Shown here piece after piece: positions 1-7,125 of a stretch of DNA of 35,292 nt. Positions within the stretch are counted from its first letter, which is position 1. Every line of letters begins with the position of its first letter. This DNA comes from CAG-791 sp002392385 (GTDB lineage: Bacteria; Bacillota; Clostridia; Lachnospirales; Lachnospiraceae). The stretch is taken from assembly GCA_946616295.1 (NCBI GenBank), contig CAMOIU010000031.1, positions 1-35,292 on the forward strand, given 5' to 3'. The notes under the pieces are model-generated. The model was not told the origin of the DNA. It made no database searches and saw only the letters and a program-made list of their open reading frames with translations. The translations under genes and the position numbers were made by a program.

Positions 1-180
1 AAATGTGATATCTGCGGCAAGGGCGCTCATTTTGGGAATAACGTCAGCCATTCTCATAGAAGATCCAACAGGATCTGGAATTCCAATGTCCAGAAGGTTG
101 CTGTCAAGGTTAACGGCGGCAGCAAGAGAATGCATGTCTGCACCAGCTGCCTGCGCAGCGGCAAGGTCGAGCGCGCGTAA
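1..180 (+). CDS. rpmB: 50S ribosomal protein L28, 5' end cut by window edge
   Basis: Structural protein of the large ribosomal subunit. The frame from base 1 reads KCDICGKGAHFGNNVSHSHR and runs to a TAA at 178-180. This matches the start of L28 just after its initial Met-Ala, so only the first codon or two are outside the window. The CxxC pair near the N-terminus and a second pair in the C-terminal part (VCTSC) form the zinc-ribbon type of L28. Basic residues (HSHRRSNR) fit rRNA binding. It is followed directly by a strong terminator, so it is probably a single-gene unit, convergent with the ytfJ operon. Confidence 0.95.
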   Translation, partial: KCDICGKGAHFGNNVSHSHRRSNRIWNSNVQKVAVKVNGGSKRMHVCTSCLRSGKVERA

Positions 181-216
181 TTGACCGCCATCCGGAGAAT
201 GGATATGTTCTCAATT

Positions 217-250
217 AAAAAGCACCGCATGACCGCGGTGCTTTTTTTTC
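217..250. terminator. Rho-independent terminator between rpmB and ytfJ
   Basis: Stem AAGCACCGC / GCGGTGCTT with a 6-base loop, followed by eight T on the plus strand and preceded by a run of A. It therefore works in both directions: it ends rpmB on the plus strand and the licD-ytfJ operon on the minus strand. Confidence 0.9.
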
Positions 251-322
251 GTGTCTTCAGAAGTTTCTGAAATAGTTTCTTAAGAAGTCTCTTCAGGAGT
301 CATCCCTGTCTCCTGTCTCTTC

Positions 323-739
323 TCATGCCTCCGGGGCAGTCTCCGCCTCCTCGGGGAAGGCCGCCTTGGCGGCTTCCTCATCGGAAAGGATGCCGCTCTT
401 CTCTCCCTTGATCTTGTCCACCACCTCGGGGACCATGTCCATGATCTTCAGGAAGGTGTTGGAGTCGCGGATATTGACGACCTTGGTGACACCGTCATGA
501 ATGACGAGGACTGCCGTGGGGGACATCTTGGCACTGAAGCCGCCCATGCCCGAATCCTTGGCATTGCCGCCGTTGTTGGAGCCGGCGCCGCAGCCGATGG
601 TCACATCCGACAGGGGGATGATCACCTGATCTCCCACGTGCACGGGTGCGCCGACGACCGTCTTGGAGGTAAGGACGCCCTCCGCGTTGTCCATCATAGC
701 GTTGACGATCGCTCTGAAGCTGTTGTTATGCTGCGACAT
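323..739 (-). CDS. ytfJ: GerW/YtfJ-family sporulation protein
   Basis: 138 aa, the usual length for the family. YtfJ-type proteins are made during sporulation and in Bacillus are linked to spore germination (GerW). The sequence shows the family core: an N-terminal helix, VVGAPVHVGDQVIIPLSDV, a glycine-rich stretch (GCGAGSNNGG, GMGGFSAKMSPTA) and VLVIHDG, ending in an acidic Ala/Glu tail. ATG follows an AAGGAGC ribosome site 7 bases upstream. It overlaps the upstream DUF2953 gene by 14 bp. The same pair (ytfI-ytfJ) is adjacent in Bacillus, which supports both calls and implies a spore-forming or formerly spore-forming lineage. Confidence 0.88.
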   Translation of the reverse strand: MSQHNNSFRAIVNAMMDNAEGVLTSKTVVGAPVHVGDQVIIPLSDVTIGCGAGSNNGGNAKDSGMGGFSAKMSPTAVLVIHDGVTKVVNIRDSNTFLKIMDMVPEVVDKIKGEKSGILSDEEAAKAAFPEEAETAPEA

Positions 740-1526
740 GTTCCGCTCCTTTCTTTCTGAGACTGCCGATCAGACGTCTGACATTACTGTTTAAAATGAT
801 GAGGACCGCGGCCGCCGCCAGATGGAACAGCCGGATGTGTCCCTTGCCTTCCGTATCCAGGTCAAAACGATAGTTCATGAAATCTGTATCCAGCCTCAGC
901 CTTCCGTCTGTCACCGGATAGAGATAGCCGCATACCTGCAGGACGCCGGCCCCGGCGGCCGGATCGCCCAGGCCCAGCACGCCTTTAAGATGCCAGTCCT
1001 TGGGAATGTAATGCTGAAGAGCCCCGAAGAGCCGGGCCAGGACATAACGGATGGCCTCCTGTGTGGAGGGCCTGTCCAGTATCGCCAGATAGTGTTCTGC
1101 GCGGCGCCGGATCTTGCCGACCTTGTCCGGTATCTCCTCCAGCTTCTGCCGGAGTGTCCGCTCATCCTTTTTCTCTTCTTCTTCGGAAGCCTCCCTGGGA
1201 GGCTCTTCCTCCTCCTTCTTGCCGGAAAGGAAACGCTCCAGCGGCAGCCTGAAGCCCAGGATGCGCACGGACAGGAGGTCTCCCGACGGCCAGGCGGCCC
1301 GGGCGCTGATCAGGTGCAGGAGCCAGCTGATCTCCACACTGCCGGCCAGTTCGTCGATCAGGGCCGGCGCGTCGATCTCTTCCCTGGCCAGGGGATCATC
1401 GATCCGCCCCCTCCACCGGTATCGCACGGGTACGAAGAGCACCAGGACAAGTACGATCACCACAAGGGCCAATACCACCAGGAGGATCGTACCGATCACT
1501 TTTAGAATTGTCAGAAGTATGCCCAT
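726..1526 (-). CDS. DUF2953 membrane-anchored protein (YtfI-like)
   Basis: 266 aa. A single strong membrane segment (residues about 4-34, mostly Leu/Ile/Val) leads into PVRYRWRG, typical of DUF2953 proteins. After it come a beta-rich part, a highly charged linker of Glu/Lys runs (about residues 100-125), and a second conserved part with GLGDPAAGAGVLQVCGY, which resembles the family signature G(T)GDPAxTG. The function of the family is unknown; it is found beside ytfJ in sporulating Firmicutes, so a sporulation role is inferred only from context. ATG is preceded by GGAGGAG. Stop overlaps ytfJ start by 14 bp, suggesting translational coupling. Confidence 0.8.
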   Translation of the reverse strand: MGILLTILKVIGTILLVVLALVVIVLVLVLFVPVRYRWRGRIDDPLAREEIDAPALIDELAGSVEISWLLHLISARAAWPSGDLLSVRILGFRLPLERFLSGKKEEEEPPREASEEEEKKDERTLRQKLEEIPDKVGKIRRRAEHYLAILDRPSTQEAIRYVLARLFGALQHYIPKDWHLKGVLGLGDPAAGAGVLQVCGYLYPVTDGRLRLDTDFMNYRFDLDTEGKGHIRLFHLAAAAVLIILNSNVRRLIGSLRKKGAEHVAA

Positions 1527-1538
1527 GGACTCCTCCGG

Positions 1539-1880
1539 TCAACCCTGTTTCTTCTGTATACCGCGGGTAAACAGATACTTGTGCACGTCTGCCTCGCCCA
1601 CTGCCAGCATGGCCTCCTCCAGGATCTGCTGTACGAGAGCCACTGCGTCGTCACGCCCGTTCGCCAGTCCCAGGATCATGGGCGGGTGCTGCCTGTACCA
1701 GGGCTGCTTGAGGTTGGCACTGTGCATGATCTCCATCTGGTCGCCCCCGCGGTCGGCGGGATTCTCCACCAGGGTGACCAGCCAGATCGAGAGCTGTCCC
1801 TGCCCCCGCACCAGCTTTCTGCGCACCTGGTCGGGATCCGTGATCTGCGGACTGACATAGAGTCTTTTGTAGAAATACAT
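1539..1880 (-). CDS. Small conserved-type hypothetical protein
   Basis: 113 aa, not recognised. It begins MYFYKRLYVSPQITDPDQVRR and contains no membrane segment, signal peptide or known catalytic motif that I can see. It looks like a compact soluble alpha/beta protein, with a helix around ALVQQILEEAMLAV and an aromatic-rich N-terminus. It lies 7 bp after the licD-glycosyltransferase stop and 12 bp before the DUF2953 start, with a plausible AGGA ribosome site, so it is a real member of this operon. Position between a surface-glycan gene and sporulation genes does not reveal a function. Confidence 0.7.
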   Translation of the reverse strand: MYFYKRLYVSPQITDPDQVRRKLVRGQGQLSIWLVTLVENPADRGGDQMEIMHSANLKQPWYRQHPPMILGLANGRDDAVALVQQILEEAMLAVGEADVHKYLFTRGIQKKQG

Positions 1881-1887
1881 CGTGTCC

Positions 1888-3777
1888 TCACAATCTGTCT
1901 GCCGCGCGCAGGGTGTAGGCGCCCTGCCTCAGCCTCTTGCCGATGCGGCGGGCATTGCTGCACATCTCGGCATACTCTTCCTCTGTGACGGCGGACATGG
2001 CCTGTCTGAGCTCAGTAAGGGAGGACACCGTGAGTCCGCACCTGTTTCTCTCCACGAAGGCAGCCAGAGCCGCTTCCTTCCAGATGATCACCGGCAGACC
2101 GGAAGCCAGATAGAGGGAGGTCTTGTGGGGGTTGTTGATCCGCAGATAGGCCCCGTAGACCCCGCTGCAGCCGTCGGCGCTGTCGCCGTCCCAGACGAGA
2201 CCATAACTCCCCCGCATGGCGCCGGGCAGGTCCTCGGGCGGGAAGGAACCCATATAGCGGATCCTCTCCGTCTCTTCTCCTTCGAAGCCCACGCCGTAGA
2301 GGGCCCAGTCCACATCCTCCGGCAGCGCGTATACATAACCGGCCTTGTGCCTGCGCAGGGTCCCGGCAATGACCACGGGAAGGTCACGTCCTGTCTCCGC
2401 CTGCAGCTTCTCGTCGCCGATCAGATAATCAAAGATCCCCAGGGTGATCATGCGTCCCGCGGGAATGCCCATGGAGACCAGCTTCTCCTTCATGCCCCGG
2501 TTATGGACGATAATGGCATCGCAGACCCGCAGGCAGTCCTTCTCCTCGATCTGCAGACGCAGGCGCTCTCCGGCCGACAGATCCGACCGCAGGGCAGCCC
2601 TGAGCATGTCCAGATCGTGGATCAGGAGGACGATCTTCACGCCCCGTCTCCTGACCTCTCTGAGCACCAGAGAGTCCGTGATGAAATGGTTGACCAGGGG
2701 GAACTGGACCAGGAGCGTGTCCCCGCTGCCCAGGTCAGCCAGCGCCTTGCTCCAGATGCGGCGGAGCTTCTCATGGTAGAGGAGCTTCTGCGCCTTGTTC
2801 TGGGCGGCCCTGTCCTCCGCGGGAACATCGATCAGGATCCCCTCCCAGCCGGCGCCCGTCAGAATGGCGTCCACGTCGTCTCTGGCCTTGATGCCGGCCG
2901 TCCTGGCGTAGCCGTCCTCCGTGCGGATCTCCCGGGTGAAGAATCGTCGGCCGCCGCTCTGCGCGCCTTCCTCTTCCACCCAGACGTCCATATCGTGAGT
3001 CCGCCTCTTGTCCTCGGGGGGCAGCTGCATATAATCGCCGTAGAGGGACCGCAGATAGAGGTCCCAGCAGGAGGGCGCGTTGCAGGAGATCCCCTCGAAG
3101 TCCACCTTCACCGTCTCCAGGAAGGCGTCCCGGGGCATGCGCTCCTGGGGCCCGTAGCCGAAATTGATGCAGCCGATATACTCTGTATCCTCCACCCGGT
3201 AGGTGCGGCAGAGCTTATCGATCATGGCACAGACACGTTCCTTGCCGATAGGCCTGGCAAGGACCTTGAAGACCGGCTTGATCGCGGCCTTGAGACGGGT
3301 CTTGCCCTCGCCCAGACGGGCATACTGGATCTTGAGGACCTTGCGCAGGAAGAGGCTCTTCTTAAACATCCTCTCCAGCTCCCTGTCATCCGCCGGCAGT
3401 CCGTCGGAGGGCATGACGTCGATCCAGAGACTGCGCTCCGTCTCATCGTCGTCATAGAGCTTGCGGATGGAGGTCCTGGTGTCGTAGATCTTGGCAAAAG
3501 GATAGGCCAGATTGTGCAGCTCATAGGCCGCGGCGCGGTAGGGACCGTAATTCTCCACCTCGTGGGCCACCTTGATGAAGGCATCATAGTCCGGCCGGGG
3601 CATGAGAAGATCCACGTCATCGTCCCAGGGTATGAAGCCCTTGTGACGGATGGCGCCGAGCAGGGAGCCGCCGGCAAGACACCAGCGCAGTCCGTGGGCC
3701 TCACACACGTTGATGTAGGCCTTCAGGATCCCCAGTTCATATTCATGTATTTCCTGTAAAGTGAGTTTTTTCTTCAT
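1888..3777 (-). CDS. LicD-family nucleotidyltransferase fused to glycosyltransferase
   Basis: 629 aa. The N-terminal third is a LicD domain: LAGGSLLGAIRHKGFIPWDD with the metal-binding DDDVD at residues 52-56, as in enzymes that move phosphocholine or similar groups onto surface glycans. From about residue 300 a second domain begins (GIKARDDVDAILTGAGWEG, then LLVQFPLVNHFITDSLVL, VLLIHDLDMLR, FDYLIGDEKL). It resembles GT-B galactofuranosyltransferase-like enzymes. The protein probably builds and decorates a cell-surface polymer in the cytoplasm. Start: Met-Lys-Lys-Lys-Leu-Thr matches usual LicD starts, yet there is no ribosome site and the -10 box is 7 bases upstream, implying a leaderless mRNA. 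First gene of the operon down to ytfJ. The exact donor and acceptor cannot be told. Confidence 0.82.
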   Translation of the reverse strand: MKKKLTLQEIHEYELGILKAYINVCEAHGLRWCLAGGSLLGAIRHKGFIPWDDDVDLLMPRPDYDAFIKVAHEVENYGPYRAAAYELHNLAYPFAKIYDTRTSIRKLYDDDETERSLWIDVMPSDGLPADDRELERMFKKSLFLRKVLKIQYARLGEGKTRLKAAIKPVFKVLARPIGKERVCAMIDKLCRTYRVEDTEYIGCINFGYGPQERMPRDAFLETVKVDFEGISCNAPSCWDLYLRSLYGDYMQLPPEDKRRTHDMDVWVEEEGAQSGGRRFFTREIRTEDGYARTAGIKARDDVDAILTGAGWEGILIDVPAEDRAAQNKAQKLLYHEKLRRIWSKALADLGSGDTLLVQFPLVNHFITDSLVLREVRRRGVKIVLLIHDLDMLRAALRSDLSAGERLRLQIEEKDCLRVCDAIIVHNRGMKEKLVSMGIPAGRMITLGIFDYLIGDEKLQAETGRDLPVVIAGTLRRHKAGYVYALPEDVDWALYGVGFEGEETERIRYMGSFPPEDLPGAMRGSYGLVWDGDSADGCSGVYGAYLRINNPHKTSLYLASGLPVIIWKEAALAAFVERNRCGLTVSSLTELRQAMSAVTEEEYAEMCSNARRIGKRLRQGAYTLRAADRL

Positions 3778-3784
3778 AATTCAA

Positions 3785-3813
3785 AGTATAATCCATCTGA
3801 AAAAGTATGTCCA
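3785..3813 (-). promoter_or_regulatory. Sigma-A promoter of licD operon, leaderless
   Basis: On the minus strand TGGACA, 17-base spacer, TATACT. Only 7 bases separate the -10 box from the ATG of the licD fusion, so transcription should begin at or within a base or two of the start codon. Confidence 0.7.
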
Positions 3814-3889
3814 CCATCCCGCGCACAGGAATGACCGGCTTTGATCCGCCGATTTCACGATCTCTGTACCCATGAATTGGAAAAAAGAG

Positions 3890-3918
3890 TTGACAGGCGC
3901 CGACTTTTTCACTAAGAT
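3890..3918 (+). promoter_or_regulatory. Sigma-A promoter of rpsT
   Basis: TTGACA, 17-base spacer, TAAGAT. The predicted start near 3925 gives rpsT a leader of about 135 bases, long enough to hold a control structure, though I could not identify a known leader class in it. Confidence 0.75.
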
Positions 3919-4059
3919 ACACATGTATGCGCGGAGAGCACCGTGTCTTCTCTTTGTGCGTATATGTCGGTTATCACTCGCGCGGCTGCAACGATACCGG
4001 CGCAGGAACAGAACAATAATATATCAGATCAAAGTATATGTCACGGAGGTATCCACATT

Positions 4060-4326
4060 ATGGCAAATATCAAATCTGCCAAGAAGAGAATTCTCACCAG
4101 CGCCAAGAAGGCTGCGCGCAATAAGTCTGTGAAGTCCGAGATCAAGACAGCCGTCAAGAAGGTCCGTACCGCGATCGAAGCCAGCGACAAGGCTGCCGCT
4201 GCTGCCGCTCTGACCAAGGCTGCTTCCACCATCGACAGTGCTGCCGGCAAGGGCGTTCTTCACAAGAACACCGCTGCCCGCAAGGTCTCCCGTCTCGCGG
4301 ATGCCGTCAACAAGATCGAGGGCTGA
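4060..4326 (+). CDS. rpsT: 30S ribosomal protein S20
   Basis: 88 aa, standard S20 length. Begins MANIKSAKKRILTSAKKAAR, the classic S20 start, followed by basic helices that bind 16S rRNA and the ending HKNTAARKVSRLADAVNKI. An upstream in-frame start at 3943 would add 39 residues unlike S20; the true ATG at 4060 has an ACGGAGG ribosome site 7 bases upstream. It is a single-gene unit with its own promoter and terminator. The 135-base leader could carry autoregulation, as known for S20 in other bacteria, but this is only a possibility here. Confidence 0.96.
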   Translation: MANIKSAKKRILTSAKKAARNKSVKSEIKTAVKKVRTAIEASDKAAAAAALTKAASTIDSAAGKGVLHKNTAARKVSRLADAVNKIEG

Positions 4327-4351
4327 TCACGATTTATCTTAAAAGCATTTA

Positions 4352-4391
4352 AACAGGGCCGACGCATTGCTGCGCCGGCCCTGTTTTTTTA
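4352..4391. terminator. Terminator between rpsT and G3E GTPase gene
   Basis: Stem ACAGGGCCG / CGGCCCTGT extended by CGCA / TGCG across one mismatch, loop TTGC, then seven T. The preceding AAA on the other side gives weaker function for the minus-strand GTPase operon. Confidence 0.88.
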
Positions 4392-4435
4392 TGTCTGCCG
4401 TTTTACCGGCAGGCCCCCTTTTTAAAAGCTCCGGA

Positions 4436-5395
4436 TCAGCCGGCAAAATTGATCACCGGCTCCTTGGGCTGGGCGGCCGGCTCTACGCTCTCGGCCACCA
4501 GCACGATGCCTTCACCGTTGTAGGCAGGGAAGCTCTCCTTGCTGATCCTGGCGACGATCCTGACCCACTCCTTCTCCCGAAGGGCCGAGACATCGGCGCC
4601 GCGGCAGGCATAGCCCAGGAACTGCATGTCATTGGCACAGCAGGTCATGGCCATGCGGCCGGGCACGAAGCATCCCTTGGGGAAGTCCTTCCCGTCCGGG
4701 ATCATGACCATGCCGGTGTAGGCCACTCTCTTGCCGTTGTAGCGGTCCGGATGCTCCATGGCATCGATGTACCAGAGGCCGTAATCGAGGCCTTCCAGCT
4801 CGATGGGATCCGCGTTGATATCGTAGGGCAGATCCTCTTCCGTGGTCATGTCGATCTCGCCGTCCGCGTTCTCGAAGACGAGCTCCGCCTGCTGGTTGAT
4901 GGCCTTCACGTTTCTCTTGTAGCCGACCAGGGTCTTCTCGTCGATCCCGTCGCAGCGGTTGAACATGATCAGCTCAGACCGCCGCAGCTGCTCCGCCAGA
5001 AGCGAACGCATATTGGTGAAATACATGGAGAAGGTCGACGCGTCGATGGTCGTGATCTGCTGCTCCAGCCGCCATGCGTGGGGGATCTTGAACTGGCGGT
5101 AATCCCACATACCGTTGTATTCGATGAGGATACGCTCCGGGTCGTACTTTTTCTCCAGGCGCATGAGGGCGGAGGGTGTCATCTCCTCCTGACTCTCAAA
5201 CTCCACCTTGACGGTGCGGGTCTGCTCCAGCATTTTCTCATCATACTCCACCTCTCCCTGCTCACAGACAATCAGAAGGGTCGTCCCGGAGGTCTGGAAG
5301 TAAGGCTGTGAGATGGTGTAGGAGAAAAAGGAGGATTTCCCGCTGTCAAGAAAGCCGTTGATCACATAGACAGGCTTCAGTTTCTTACCAAACAT
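4436..5395 (-). CDS. G3E (CobW-type) GTPase with YcgQ/TIGR03943-like tail
   Basis: 319 aa. The N-terminal half is a G3E P-loop GTPase: VINGFLDSGKSSF holds the Walker A motif (GxxxxGKS), ILIEYNGMW replaces the usual EPSG, and ELIMFNRCDGID gives the NKxD-like guanine site (NRCD). The GCxCC metal motif of classic CobW proteins is absent. The last ~110 residues (KRVAYTGMVMIP, FVPGRMAMTCCANDMQFLG, VRIVARI) resemble the C-terminal domain of YcgQ/TIGR03943 proteins, usually separate partners of a permease and a CobW protein. The joining of these two parts in one chain is unusual. Inferred role: metal (probably zinc) handling or a metallochaperone. Lies 26 bp after the His-rich GTPase in the same operon. 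Confidence 0.75.
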   Translation of the reverse strand: MFGKKLKPVYVINGFLDSGKSSFFSYTISQPYFQTSGTTLLIVCEQGEVEYDEKMLEQTRTVKVEFESQEEMTPSALMRLEKKYDPERILIEYNGMWDYRQFKIPHAWRLEQQITTIDASTFSMYFTNMRSLLAEQLRRSELIMFNRCDGIDEKTLVGYKRNVKAINQQAELVFENADGEIDMTTEEDLPYDINADPIELEGLDYGLWYIDAMEHPDRYNGKRVAYTGMVMIPDGKDFPKGCFVPGRMAMTCCANDMQFLGYACRGADVSALREKEWVRIVARISKESFPAYNGEGIVLVAESVEPAAQPKEPVINFAG

Positions 5396-5421
5396 AGTTT
5401 GCTGCTCCCTTCAGGACCGCG

Positions 5422-6627
5422 TCAGATCTTCTTCTTGAAAAGCAGGGCCAGGGCGTCCTCCTTGAGCTGGGCGCCGATCACGCAGATCTTGCCGGTGACG
5501 GCCGGCGCGCCTGTGCGGATCTCCGCCTCTCCGGGGACATAATCGAAGTGCAGCCATGTTCCTTCCGGTGTCATGAGCATGCCCTTGCTGCGCAGGATAT
5601 CGCCATAGCTGTCCGCGTCCTGCAGCCTGTCCAGAATGCCGCGAAGCTCTTCTTCCGTATAGCGGACAGGGGTCTCCATGCCCCAGCTGCCGAAGATCTC
5701 ATCCGCGTCATGGCCGTGATGATGGTGGTGGTGATGGTGATGGTGGGCGTGATCGTGGGTGTGATAGACGCGGTTGCCGTCCTCATCCTCCTCAGGCTCC
5801 ACATGCTCATCCTCGTCATCGTGATGATGGTGGTGATGATGCTCGTGCTCGTCCTCGTCATCATCGTCATCGTCGTGGTGATGATGGTGGTGATGCTCGT
5901 GCTCATCCTCGTCATCATCGTCATCGTCGTGGTGATGGTGGTGATGATGCTCATGCTCGTCCTCATCGTCGTCATCATCATCGTGATGATGCTCCTCTTC
6001 CTCCATCTCGGCGAGAAGCTCCGCCTGCAGGTCGGCACGGCCCTCGATGGTCTCGAGGATCACGCGGCCGTCCAGATCCGCCAGAGGGGTGGTGATGATG
6101 GTGGCCTTGTCGTTGTGTTCGCGCAGGATGGCCACGGCCTCTTCGATCTTCTCCTGGCTCAGCTTGTCGGTGCGGGTCAGAAGGATGGTGCCGGCGCACT
6201 CGATCTGGTTGAGGAAGAACTCGCCGAAATTGCGGGCATAGACCTTGCATTTGGAACCATCCACCACGGCTACGGCGCTGTTGAGGGTCATATCCTCGCG
6301 GGAGGCCCCGGCGACAGCCGCCATGACGTCAGAGAGCTTGCCCACGCCCGAGGGCTCGATCAGGATCCTGTCAGGCGCGTACTTATCCATAACTTCTCTC
6401 AGGGAGGTGCCGAAATCGCCCACCAGAGAGCAGCAGATGCAGCCGGAATTCATCTCCCGGATCTCGATGCCGGATTCCTGCAGAAAGCCGCCGTCAATGC
6501 CGATCTCGCCGAATTCGTTCTCGATCAGCACCACTTTGGTGCCCGCAAGCGCATCCTTCAGGAGCTTCTTGATCAGCGTCGTCTTGCCGGCGCCGAGAAA
6601 ACCGGATACCACATCGATCTTAGTCAT
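5422..6627 (-). CDS. G3E GTPase (CobW/ZNG1-like metallochaperone) with His/Asp-rich repeat
   Basis: 401 aa from the chosen ATG. Walker A GFLGAGKTTL, the metal-binding GCICC motif, EPSG and TRTD (guanine site) place it in the COG0523/CobW group of GTP-driven metal-insertion proteins. Between residues about 212 and 307 lies a striking metal-binding insert: three near-identical 18-residue units of Asp/Glu runs followed by His runs, plus a final THDHAHHHHHHHHHH. A CobW C-terminal domain follows (ETPVRYTEEELRGILDRLQ to the end). This fits zinc, nickel or cobalt storage and delivery. Start: the ATG at 6627 begins MTKIDVVSGFLGAGK and has GAAAGGAAG upstream; an earlier ATG at 6660 would place the ribosome site inside the gene. 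First gene of a two-GTPase operon, 50 bp after rnpB. Confidence 0.88.
   Translation of the reverse strand: MTKIDVVSGFLGAGKTTLIKKLLKDALAGTKVVLIENEFGEIGIDGGFLQESGIEIREMNSGCICCSLVGDFGTSLREVMDKYAPDRILIEPSGVGKLSDVMAAVAGASREDMTLNSAVAVVDGSKCKVYARNFGEFFLNQIECAGTILLTRTDKLSQEKIEEAVAILREHNDKATIITTPLADLDGRVILETIEGRADLQAELLAEMEEEEHHHDDDDDDEDEHEHHHHHHHDDDDDDEDEHEHHHHHHHDDDDDDEDEHEHHHHHHHDDEDEHVEPEEDEDGNRVYHTHDHAHHHHHHHHHHGHDADEIFGSWGMETPVRYTEEELRGILDRLQDADSYGDILRSKGMLMTPEGTWLHFDYVPGEAEIRTGAPAVTGKICVIGAQLKEDALALLFKKKI
5816..5992 (-). repeat. 54-bp coding tandem repeat (His/Asp units)
   Basis: Three near-identical 54-bp units plus a partial one inside the G3E GTPase gene, each encoding a run of Asp/Glu, the hinge EHEH and a His run. 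Units differ only at a few third positions, so they look recently duplicated and prone to copy-number change. Confidence 0.85.
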
Positions 6628-6676
6628 TCTGTAAACACTTCCTTTCTGATGTACTCTCACAAATAACAGTCTGGCA

Positions 6677-7035
6677 GTGTGAGCCGGGCTATAAGCCGGG
6701 TTCTGTCTTAGATGATCATCTATCTAGGACCGCCGTCGCCGACGGCCTCAAGCGACCCACCTGAGAGGGGCCGGGCCGACCCATATCTCTCTGCTCGGTC
6801 TTGCTTCGGATGGGGTTTACATGGCTCCCTGTGTTACCACAGGGACGGTAGTCTCTTACACTGCCTTTCCACCCTTACGCGCGCGGCAAGCCGCGCACGC
6901 GGTATATTTCTGTTGCACTGGCCTGGGAGTCACCTCCACCGGACGTTATCCGGCATCCTGCCCTGTGAAGCCCGGACTTTCCTCACCTGCGCCCTTTCGG
7001 GACCTGCAGCCGCGATCATCCGCCCGACTCACACA
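6677..7035 (-). ncRNA. rnpB: RNase P RNA, type A
   Basis: Catalytic RNA of RNase P, which trims the 5' end of tRNA precursors. On the minus strand the universal core GAGGAAAGTCCGGGCT is at 6969-6984, followed by ATGCCGGATAACGTCCGG. The ends pair as helix P1: TGTGAGTCGGG (7023-7033) with CCCGGCTCACA (6678-6688), 11 pairs with one GU. This fixes the gene at about 357 bases, which fits the ancestral type A rather than the Bacillus type B. It has a consensus promoter just upstream. No terminator is visible before the GTPase gene that follows. Confidence 0.93.
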
Positions 7036-7057
7036 TCCGACAGACTGTCAACTGTGT

Positions 7058-7086
7058 ATTTTACAAAGCGGCACATCTTTTGTCAA
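7058..7086 (-). promoter_or_regulatory. Sigma-A promoter of rnpB
   Basis: On the minus strand TTGACA, 17-base spacer, TAAAAT. The predicted start near 7050 lies about 15 bases before the mature 5' end. A second TTGACA at 7046-7051 has no fitting -10 box. Confidence 0.85.
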
Positions 7087-7125
7087 ATCACTGCCGTAAC
7101 GCTGTGCCGGCCTGTCCCGCGGGGG

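Noticed and set aside
4436..6627. Cobalamin synthesis genes (cobW)
   Set aside because: Both are generic G3E GTPases; no cobalamin gene or B12 riboswitch lies nearby, so a metal-chaperone role is more likely.
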